Assembly: GCA_024196135.1 (NCBI GenBank)
Contig: JAMQCK010000821.1
Coordinates: 1-15,298, forward strand
Origin: Pleurotus ostreatus/Saccharomyces cerevisiae fusant
Lineage: Eukaryota; Opisthokonta
Direction: 5' to 3'
DNA: 15,298 nt
Shown here: piece after piece, positions 6,869 through 15,298 of the stretch
Layout: every line of letters begins with the position of its first letter
Numbering within the stretch: position 1 is the first letter of the stretch
Position numbers and translations under genes: made by a program
Notes under the pieces: model-generated
Told to the model about the DNA's origin: nothing
What the model saw: only the letters and a program-made list of their open reading frames with translations
Databases searched by the model: none

Positions 6869-9800
6869 CTAGTGTCCGTCCGCGCCACTATCCTCCTCAT
6901 CGTCGGGCGTCTGACCACGCTGGGCATGCGAATTTTCTTCGGCATGGCCTTGCGCGTCGTCTCTACCCTGCTCGCCTCTGCGTCCCGCATCACGAATCTC
7001 GCGAACGCTGGTATTCCTCCCGTGCTCCGCATCCTCGTGCGCGCCAATTCCCTCCACTTTCTCCGACGTCTGACCACGCTGGACGTCCGCCTCTTCTTCA
7101 GCTTGGGTCCCCTGGCCGCCCTGTCCCTGCGCGCCGTCCGGAGCCTGCGCGCCGTCCTGGGTCTGCTCGTCATCCTGCTCCTGTTCGTCTTCATGACTCT
7201 GCTCATCGTCCTGCCCTCGCTCGCCGTTCCGCCCCAGCTGGTTGGCCTGAGCCTGCTCGTCGTCCTGCATCTGCGGGCGGACATGGGTCTGCTCGGCGTC
7301 CGTAGCCTGCGCGTCGTCAGCGAGCAATCCATCCTGTCCTTCGTCGTCCGCTCGCGCTGTGATGAAAGAGTCACCTGAGCTGACATCCCGTTCTCCTCCC
7401 GATGCCATCTCTGGAGCGGGAGGGCTGCCTCCGCTTGGCCCCGAGTCCGCGGCGAGTGAGGTCCCCGCGTCACGCTCGACGTCGACGTGCGCGATGGACG
7501 ATGAACGGCCGCGACCCCCGATTTGACGGAGCCCAGGTATCCTGGCTGTCCCGAAGCGTCAGCTAGAAGGACTCGGGCCATAGCAAGTACAGGCGCGCCT
7601 AGGAATGGACCAACACCCTTTAATGGACGTGCTATCCACGCGCCGAGGGTCTTCAGCTGGTTGGTAGTCTCGTTCTGCGTACGCTCCGCGTCTCCCTGAT
7701 TTTCGGGCCTGTCACGGTCGCGACCAGGGCCCTCGGGGTCGTCTTTGGCGCCAGTCTCCGCGCCATCGCCATGCGAGCCTCGCTGTGTTTCTCTCGCGGC
7801 ACGTTCTGCGTCGAATTTCTGTATTCGCTCGACGGCCTCCTCGAAGCTGACCAGTTCGGAGATAGGTATAGTAAGAGATCTGTTCCTCAAAGATGATTGA
7901 ATGTACTTGTCGGGGTCGCTGGTGAAGAGGCGGTACCTGATGAGTGCGCAGGCGGTTAGCAAATGAGATGGAATTTGCAGCTACGTATCATACCAATCCA
8001 GGTCCGTGCCAAATCGAGCCTTGTACGGGACCTCAACCTCCAAGCCTGAGTTGCGGTCCTGCACCAGGGTGTCTACCCACTCTGCTAGTGCTTTACAGCC
8101 ATGCGTACTGTTGAGAGCGAAAGCTACAGCGAGTGGGATATGTTCTTCCTTGAGCTGCAGAGTCAGCTCGCTTTTCCACGTCTCGTGATATGTTGGGTCG
8201 AGCAAAAGCAACACTGAGTGTAGCTTGCGTGATGCATCAGGAAACTTCTTGTCAACCAGCTCTGAGTTGGCGCGCGCCGCGCAGAGGGCATCCAAATATA
8301 GGCAATGATGCATTGAAAATTCATGCAGGTTGCGAGGCCCTGAGCCTGTAAGCTGGTTGTTAAGACTCATGAAAGAGGGATTAGGATAGCACCGACCTGT
8401 TTTCCTGAGCTGTGTGGCCAGGGATGCTGCTAAAGCGTCTGGGATGGCCAGGATGCCCAGCTGAGGGTTATTTAACACACCAGATGTCAGGTCGAGGAGA
8501 AGGTCAATGGAGATCTCGTCGTAGTGCAGAGCTTCTGTTAGGACATCACAGTAGTCGGTTGCATGGTGATTCAGCACTTTGAGGACGGCGACTTTCTCGT
8601 CCCGACCGGTGATTGCTTTGGCGAGCTTGGCGAGAAACCAGAACAACGACACGGCAAGGGTGGCGGATAAGCATGCATCTGCCTCCCAGAACTTCGCAGT
8701 TGACAATAGAGCAAGACGAGCGAGGAATGTCGACTTGAACGCGGCCGCTACTACCGGGTGTCCGGTGCAACGTAGCGCAGACTCGATCGAGCCATACCCG
8801 AGAGTGGTGACCAGTACTGCTATGAATTGCACGGCCAGGAAACCAAGGTTATCATCGAAGGATGCATTCCCGTCGGCGTTATCTCTCTTGACGTACGAAT
8901 CGATCGCGTGGCACGTCACGTGCAAGCGAGCAGCGTCCCTGCCAGTGGGTTCGAGACCAAGAACAAAATCCTGGAGGGTGAATGCAAGTCAGCTGAAGCT
9001 ATCCACATAGAATGGAGATCATACCTCATGTGACTCATGTGATTCGCATGACCGAGGACACAGAAGATGGTACATGGCGATAGTCACGCTCTCTGAGAAG
9101 CCCGGACGCAGGTATACCCACTCCTGCAGGTTTAGACGAGTCGATGTAACCAGGTTTTGTTTTTTCCGACCATCGCCATCTGGGAATGACGCCTCAGAGT
9201 ACGCATGTTGCCACAAGGTGATAGCGAAGCGGGTCGCGTCGTCCATAGGTCTTCCATAGTAGCGCAAGTATGTCAGTGCATGATGCCAAATCACTGGACG
9301 AAGACGGAGCACTGCAAGCGAAGGTAGTTCAGGCAGTGATGAATACGCAGCAGTGATATTGTCAAAGAGTGCGCCAGTTTGAACGAGTTTCGAGTTGCGC
9401 TTAAGGTCAAGGTCAAGGTCAACAAGTCGATTGCCGAGAGCAAGAAGGGTCATGCTCGTTGTGGCCACGTCAGTCATTGTGACCGTAGGCGTGGTCGGAA
9501 GATCCAGAAGCGCAGACATTAAGGCTTGCAAGATCCGCGAGATGCATGTATGATACTGATCCGTGTCAAATTCTGACCATAGCACAGTGTAATCGTGTGG
9601 CCAGGTTTGATATTCAATTGGAACGAGTAAGAGAGCGCATGCCATGCGCTGAAGTTCATTCTCCCGACCAGGCGCCCAGTCAAAGACTGTCCGCTGTGTG
9701 CTCAGCGCATTGAAAAACCAAGGAAGAACGCGACGTCGTAGCAGCTCCTTGTAGCGTGGATCTTCGAATCCGTAATTGCCGTAGTGCGGGTCGTCAATCG

Positions 9801-11210
9801 GAAGACTAGACGAGGCCTGCACAACGAGGGGAGTGATAGATAAGTCGGAGGATGCCTGAACCATCGAATCAAGGCTGTCGGGTATCATTGTATCGGAAGA
9901 GTCAAGCACCGCCTCCCATTCGTGGGCGTCAGGCGTCTTGAAAACTTGCTTCCAACTACCCTTCAGCGCTCCTCGAAAGCTTCGCAATCGGTCGCGAAGG
10001 ATTCCGTGCGTCCGTTCCAGCCGGCGCTTGACCGTCTTTGCACTAGTGGAGAAGGCTGACTGGAGATGGAGAGGGAGGTGCGCATGTATCCGCACTTCCA
10101 GAGCGTGGACATGCAGCGCAGCAGATGAGATGTTTCGGTGAAAGAACGGCAGCAGAGCCTGCATTCGGAGTCTGGTGGGAAGGAGGGCATACGATAAAGC
10201 GACCAGAGATTTTCCCCACTGCGCGCCGGTGGAAAGCGGGGATCGATATGGACATTGGGGGCGAAAGACTGGCATGAGATTCGTAGCCAGGTAGACCAGG
10301 TAGATCATGGTGGTGAGCGCGATGATTCCGTTCGACATGGACCAATCGGATTGGCGCACATAGAGCGTGAGACCGACAAAGAACAGCAGCAGCGAGACGT
10401 GCAGGAGCATGGGGAGGATCGGCACGATCAAGTGGACCTTGTAGTCCTTCAAACCGACGCGCCTGAAGTGGCGGACGAGTGCGCGCTGCTTGGGAGGTCC
10501 GGTGATATCGCTCTCGTACTCCTGAACAAGATGTCAGCACGATTCATCGATACAAAGCGAGAAAATATACCTGTAGCCACTGCCTGACGACGACGGCACC
10601 GAAGGCAGCCAACAAACTGAAGATCAAGCTGAGGAACCAGCAACGGTTGATCCAGGGACTGGGGGAAGGCGCCGGTGGTGGAAGGCTGAACGAGGCGACA
10701 TCATTGACGCGAGAGTCGTTCGCCCAAGCTCGCTGGATGGCGATTATCTCCAGTAGGAGAGCGATGGTGGTGTCGCCAGTATCAGATGGCGTCTGCGATG
10801 TCTGGGCGACGAAGGTAGTGAGGACCGCCGAGAACAAACCCGCCTAGAATATGCGTTCATCGTGATTCCCCGCAGCACAACCTATGCACTCACGAAAACG
10901 AGGTCTACGTCTAGGTGATCGCGGAAGCGCTGCAGCATTGCGGTGTCCTCTATTCGTCCCTCGTCTAGCATGACGCGCCAGATGCGCGCTTCGTCGCCGA
11001 GCTCTTCGCCTAGCGCATCGTCTTCGTACTTGTCTTCGTAGCCGCGCCGCCTGTTCTCGCGCGCTTGCTCCGCGCCTGCCACGGGGAATGGGTGAGCGCA
11101 AGCCAGCAGACGACGTGGTGTACCTCACCCAAGCAGCTGTTGGGATCGTACTTGTGAATGCCAAATGTTTTGGTTCCGCCCGAAGCCCGGAGATCCTGAG
11201 CGTCTGTCAT
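6869..11210 (-). CDS. DUF6535 domain membrane protein, complete copy, six exons
   Basis: Exons read on the minus strand: 11210-11129, 11075-10894, 10843-10571, 10521-9025, 8970-7994, and 7936 to about 6869. Introns are 53, 50, 49, 54 and 57 nt with donors GTGAGG, GTGAGT, GTATAT, GTATGA, GTATGA and CAG or TAG acceptors, and the frame is kept across all five junctions. The DUF6535 domain is recognised from the LVFAGLFSAVLTTFVAQ segment and the membrane topology: hydrophobic stretches at residues about 85-104, 156-175, 211-234 and 244-265. A proline-rich loop (about 140-153) precedes segment two. Residues about 270-1100 are soluble-looking and I recognise no other domain. The family has no known biochemical function; an integral membrane location is inferred from the sequence. 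The ATG at 11210 is chosen because the left paralogue has one at the same alignment position. The last exon is uncertain: the exon-6 frame stays open to 6850 with an arginine-rich tail, while another frame, open from about 7558 to 6869, gives an acidic D/E/Q/G-rich tail that looks more natural. Confidence 0.85.
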
Positions 11211-11288
11211 CGTCGACGATCGTCTGCGTGTCCGGTGAGATGGAGGTAGGAGGAAAGCTTGCGGTGTGATGTGATGCCCCGCTACTGA

Positions 11289-11313
11289 CCTTCGTCATAC
11301 TAGGAAGAAGCGC
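11289..11313 (-). promoter_or_regulatory. Conserved 25-nt upstream block, right copy
   Basis: Identical to 1810-1834. The ATG at 11298 opens a short frame that runs past the true start at 11210 in a different frame and ends inside the first intron at about 11125. It would therefore act as an overlapping upstream reading frame in an unspliced leader. Confidence 0.5.
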
Positions 11314-11407
11314 ACCCTCGACACGCGTATGACAGAGAGCACGTTCTTTGCACGCGGAGAAATCATAAGCGCGGTTCCAAGCCGTACAGTCACGGTCTTT
11401 GGCACAC

Positions 11408-11428
11408 GCCGGACTTATAGATAGATGG
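11408..11428 (-). promoter_or_regulatory. Probable TATA box of the right DUF6535 gene
   Basis: On the minus strand CTATAA (11420-11415) lies in CATCTATCTATAAGTCCGGC, matching the element at 1930-1915 apart from small insertions. It lies about 205 nt before the ATG at 11210. A transcript starting about 30 nt downstream would have a leader of about 170 nt that includes the conserved upstream ATG at 11298. Confidence 0.5.
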
Positions 11429-14080
11429 CAATCGGTCGCATCTGCTTGATGAAAGGCGCATTCGCGCAGCGCCGACACTGGCCGGACCACCAGTATCTAG
11501 GCGCCTTCGGTTCGAAGACACTCCAGGTCCGGCAAGATAAGGGCGAGGCAGCCTCGCGGACATCTCGCGAGCATCTCGCGTGTGCACCGCGATACTCTGG
11601 GGGTCGTGGGCGTCAGTTTGAGCGCCGAATTGCCCGATCCAGTCACGAGACCCACTTGACGGTGTCACAGTAGTTCAACCGTGACGGTCGATGAGCGCAC
11701 CTGTGCGACGACTGATTGACTACATTCACGTCTGCGAGGGGGAGCGCGGGAGTCTTGGCGCACGATATTCTAGTCTAAGTCGTACATTCATCCAACTCGA
11801 GCATCAGAGGGGGTCGGTCGACGCTCCTCCAGGTCCGACTACGGGAGACCGTCACGCATCGGAATGCCTGGTGGTTGTTGGACTTCACGCGTGCTTTCCG
11901 ACGCTGTACAGAGATTTTGGCCATATCACTCCGCCATCCCACGCGACTCTGCGGATATCAGACGACCAGTCAGGCAGGAAGGGAAGAATAAAGGCGAGGG
12001 CGCGCCTTACCTCGTCGTTCGTCACTGCCAGGTTTACCGTGACCCAGCGGGTTAGTTTCGTTAACCAGCCTCCATACCGGCGACGGTGATAATTGTCTCG
12101 CTAGCAGCGATGAGTCCGAAAGTCACTGCCTGATGACCAGCGATGGGTGCGGCCAGTGAACCTCGTATCAGCGCTCGTGAAAGACAAATCCATGACATTC
12201 ACTCACTTCAACGCTTGATTGGATGACCATGGGTGCAACGAATGCAACGAGTGGCGTCGAAGACCAGTGGTCTTCGAATGAGGGACGCGCAAATCTGGCC
12301 GGGCTTTTTCTAGGTGCGTGTCACTGCATCCCGATCTTCAGAAAAGCACCAAGAGCGCGTATTCTTGGGACAAGAGCAGACGTGCTCTTAGGAAGTTTGG
12401 CGGGTGGATGTCGCGAGTCGTATCAAAAGGGAGCCTCTGATCACGGCGAGTCTTTTTAAGACGGCCAAGTCCGCACGTCTATCGAAGAACCATTCATCAG
12501 GACCTCCAGGGCGACAAGGGATCCAACGATGGAATTCACCGACTAGGTCGCTTGACGAGGATCACCATAAGAGAGAAGCTCCCTAAGCAGACGACAAACG
12601 TCGATGAAGAGGCATAACGTCGTGATACCGCCCTTCACTTGACGCCTTCCATCGTCACCTCCTTCCGCCTATTCCCGACCGCGCACCACATGAAGCCCTC
12701 TTCTCTCCACCTACCGCTGAAGTCCGCCGCTCCCTGCCGTCGCTGAGCAACAACTCCCGCCATCCTTCACATTCCCTCCCGAGGTGTAATTTTGCTGGCG
12801 GAGCCCGTCATCGCCGCCGGCCCAGAGCTCCATGAGTCGCATCCTCTTCACTCGCCATCCCATCTCCGCCATATCAGCCGAATTTACCTCCTCTCGCCCC
12901 AATCTCTCGTCCTCCCTGCCGCGTCGTCCAAGGCGCGTTCTTCGCATTATTTCAAAGCTACCGACGTTTGTCTTCCACGCCATTACCCTCTTCCCAAGTC
13001 CTGCCACGTCGTGAGCATCGCCCTAGCCACCCAGTACCTCGTACGTGACGCATTGACACGTACTACAGCCACGTATCTCGGCTTTGCACGCGTAAGTCGT
13101 CCAGGGGAGCCCACGCTCTCCAACGCGGGTATATGTTCGTCGTCCGTGACGCGTCTACCACCATCGCTCACATTGCGTCCGCTATGGCCATGACCGCTTC
13201 TTGCTGATTCCTTTTGAAAGATGTCGCGCGCGCCTGACAAAGAGATGGTTCAAGGTGAGCGCGAGAACGCGGGAGGGCAGAAGTAATGAAGGGTGAGGTC
13301 AAAGGGAATGAAGTGGGAGGGTAGGAGAGCGTGGCGCGCAGGGGATCGAAAGGAAGAGGGAAGGGAAGAGGACGGAGAGGATAGGAACACCGTCCTCTTC
13401 GCAGGTCCTTCGACTGCACTACTTTACCGCCGGTGTATCGCAACGACAGAGCTGCGCGTCTTCAATTCAGCCGCGTCCCTCAGTCGAGTCCGTCTCCCGT
13501 GCGGGCCGCCACGGTCGTCTTGTCGCTGTAAGCTGGCATAAAAAGCCTGCGTGGTTGAAGTTGTACCTTCATTGACATCTACGTATAGCAGTACCTGAGC
13601 GGGACAGATGTGAACATCCAGCGCTTGGATGGCAGTTGAAGATCAAGGGAAGGCCAACACGTGGCGTCGGAGCACCGGTCCGCCTCCTCGGTGTCCGCGG
13701 CCCACGCGACCCTGCCTGCGCCTGGCTTGCTTCCTCTCGCCAACGCCTAGCTCATGAGCCGCGCGAAAACCGTCCGTCGACCACGGTCGTAGCTTGAGCT
13801 ACGGACGCCATATGAATCTTCTATGCGCTCGCCCTTTTCTTCACACTCTCTCGCCGCTTTGTCCGCCTTTCTAAGTCGAACCCCAAGCAACGCACTACGC
13901 CTACTGCGACTGATCGGGACGGCAAGCGCGGGCTGTAGCACGAGGGGAGCTGTGAGCGGCGGTTTGGCCAACTAGTCGCGCTTGAAGCAGGATGCAATCC
14001 GCACGCAGCGCAGCCGGAATGCAAGACTGGTGGACGCACGGACGGGGAAGACGTCGGAGCCCCCGCGCTGTACGCACCCG
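11429..14080. other. Intergenic, no gene recognised
   Basis: About 2.6 kb of balanced, ordinary-complexity sequence. Open frames are short (mostly under 135 codons), overlap on both strands and show no recognised motif. A weak two-exon candidate at 13221-13541 (+) is described as a finding. A purine-rich patch lies at 13285-13385, and a small perfect inverted repeat (CGTAGCT, 2-nt loop, AGCTACG) at 13788-13803. Confidence 0.45.
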
Positions 14081-14475
14081 TCCCACCTTCCCTTCACCCC
14101 CCACCCCCCAACCTCTTGCTTATCCTCCCTCCCATACTCTTGCCCTCTCTCCCTCCATCCGACTCCCCCTTCGTCGCTTCTCCATCCTTCCTCGTCCTTC
14201 TCTACGTCGTCTTCTCCCCCCTTCCCTCCCCTTCCTTGTCCCCTTCGCCCGCCTGAACATTGATTCGATGTTCTTTTACCTTCCTTCCCTCTCATCTGCT
14301 CCTCATTCCTTTGCCCCTGCCCCTGCCCCCTCACCCCCGCCCTCACCCGCTTCTCCTTCCCTTACCCCCTTCTCTCCCCATTTTCCCTTCGACACTCGTC
14401 CCTCCTTTGCACACCCCCGCCTCTCTCCCTTCTCTCATCTCCCACCACTTACTCCCCTCCTCTCCCCGGCCGGTG
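14081..14475. repeat. Pyrimidine-rich low-complexity tract on the + strand
   Basis: About 400 bp of nearly pure C/T on the + strand (CCCCTGCCCCTGCCCC, CCTTCCCTCCCCTTCC and similar). It resembles 4500-4740 in composition and is likewise followed after a short normal spacer by a purine-rich block. Confidence 0.75.
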
Positions 14476-14570
14476 GCGCGCACCAGACTGCGACGGGATA
14501 CGAGTGATTCGATCCTTTTAGGAGGTCGTCGGGCATGGATGGGAGCGAAAGCGGAGGGGCGGCGCTGGCA

Positions 14571-14620
14571 TGGGCGTGAGCGCGGGCGTGGGCGTGAGCG
14601 TGGGCGTGGGCGTGGGGCGG
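14571..14620 (+). repeat. GGGCGT/GAGCGT hexamer array
   Basis: About eight hexamer units of GGGCGT with GAGCGC/GAGCGT variants. It has five runs of three or more G; loops are 3 nt except one of 9 nt, so it nearly meets the usual G-quadruplex pattern on the + strand. Confidence 0.7.
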
Positions 14621-14877
14621 CGTGCACCGCGTCAGCGAGGCCGGGTGGCTGGCCAGCGTGGATGGGCGCACTGGAAGAGCGAAGGGCGCGGGTGCGATGG
14701 CTGGGGCCCGCGCTCAGACGTCAGTGGGGAGGAGTTAGTGGTGGGCGCGATGCTTATAGAGGAGGTGGTGGTGGGCGCGATGTGTGCAGGAGGGGTGCAG
14801 GTGACGGAGAGTGAGGAGGGGGGCGGAAGGAAGGGGGGGAGGACGGGCGGCGCGAGGGATGGTGCTGGCAAAGGGCA

Positions 14878-14962
14878 CGACGTGGAAAGGGAGGGGAAGG
14901 CGCGACGTGGAAGGGGAGGGGAAGGCGCGACGTGGAAGGGGAGGGGAAGGCGCGACGTGGAA
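14878..14962. repeat. 25-bp tandem repeat, about 3.4 copies
   Basis: CGACGTGGAAGGGGAGGGGA starts at 14878, 14903, 14928 and 14953, an exact period of 25. The inner copies are almost identical and the last breaks off after CGACGTGGAA. Near-perfect identity indicates recent expansion. Confidence 0.85.
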
Positions 14963-15206
14963 TTGGGGAAATGCGCGAAGGCGCAGGGCGGAGGGGGGAG
15001 AAGGTCGGGGGCGGGAACGAATCAAGCCTTCGCTCGCGCGCAGAGAAGGCGGGGCGTAGTGGGGATGTGCGTGACCTCGAAGGGGAGGATGTGTATATCT
15101 GGGAATGCTCTCATTGCTGGGAGAGTCAGGCGGGTCCCTCATCTCACGATCCTCTGCCTCCCCCGCTTCTCTGGCTTCTTCGGTCCTCTTACCCTCTTCC
15201 CGTTCC

Positions 15207-15298
15207 TTCCCTCCGAGTCTTCCCATTCCTTCCCTCTTCTCATTCCTTCCTTTTTCCCATCTCCTTCCCTCTTCTCATTCCTTCCCTCCTCCCATTCC
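15207..15298. repeat. 17-18 bp pyrimidine-rich tandem repeat at the window edge
   Basis: Units of the form CATTCCTTCCCTCTTCT begin at about 15224, 15241, 15258, 15276 and 15293, with periods 17, 17, 18, 17. The array continues beyond the window, so its size is unknown. Confidence 0.75.

Larger units (their letters stand above)
9918..11428 (-). repeat. Right unit of the direct gene duplication
   Basis: This is the counterpart of 389-1930: the first 3.4 exons of the complete DUF6535 gene and its upstream region. The remaining part of the gene (9917 down to 6869) has no counterpart inside the window. Confidence 0.85.
14540..15060. repeat. Purine-rich low-complexity block
   Basis: G/A-rich + strand of about 500 bp that contains the GGGCGT array, a duplicated GTGGTGGGCGCGATG at about 14740 and 14768, and the 25-bp array at 14878-14962. 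Frames crossing it are compositional. Confidence 0.7.

Noticed and set aside
6754..7378. Plus-strand frames of 168-183 codons opposite the 3' end of the complete DUF6535 gene
   Set aside because: They are antisense shadows of the repetitive acidic coding region; the repeated Ala-Arg-Arg-Pro pattern reflects the GAC/GAG/CAG repeats on the other strand.
13788..13803. Perfect 7-bp inverted repeat with a 2-nt loop
   Set aside because: Too short to be distinguished from chance in 15 kb, and there is no neighbouring gene end or promoter to give it a role.

Overview
The window looks like high-GC nuclear DNA of a filamentous basidiomycete, most likely an Agaricomycete. Several introns of about 50 to 57 nt have GTGAGT/GTATGA-type donors, CTAAC/CTGAC-like branch sequences and CAG/TAG acceptors. 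The only recognisable protein family, the DUF6535 membrane proteins, is to my knowledge expanded mainly in Agaricomycetes. No tRNA, rRNA, CRISPR array or intact transposon is visible.

Two members of that family lie head to tail on the minus strand. The complete one runs 11210 to about 6869: six exons, roughly 1,360 residues, an N-terminal DUF6535 domain with four predicted membrane segments, a long soluble middle part, and a probable disordered acidic/glutamine-rich tail whose reading frame is not settled. The second runs from 1675 leftwards. Its first three exons have exactly the same lengths as in the complete gene (82, 182 and 273 nt), and exon 4 is recognisably homologous only to about position 389. 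There it either stops at 378 or splices on towards the window edge. The duplication also includes the promoter region: a 25-nt identical block, an upstream ATG and a CTATAA box beside a GCCGG motif.

Layout: 1-388, possible further coding of the left gene plus a strong inverted repeat; 378-1675, left DUF6535 gene; 1676-1930, its upstream region; 1931-4310, no convincing gene, one 27-29 bp minisatellite; 4311-6650, a low-complexity block that is pyrimidine-rich on the + strand and then switches to about 1.8 kb of purine-rich tandem repeats; 6651-6868, short intergenic stretch; 6869-11210, complete DUF6535 gene; 11211-11428, its upstream region; 11429-14080, no convincing gene; 14081-15298, a second block with alternating pyrimidine-rich and purine-rich parts, including a 25-bp array, a GGGCGT array and a 17-18 bp array that runs off the end.

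The biological role of DUF6535 proteins is not known to me, and nothing in the neighbourhood suggests a pathway. The best-supported points of interest are the tandem duplication with conserved gene structure, the ambiguous 3' end of the left copy, the frame problem at the C-terminus of the right copy, and the strand-asymmetric low-complexity blocks. All gene models here were made by reading splice sites and comparing the two copies by eye; no transcript evidence was available.
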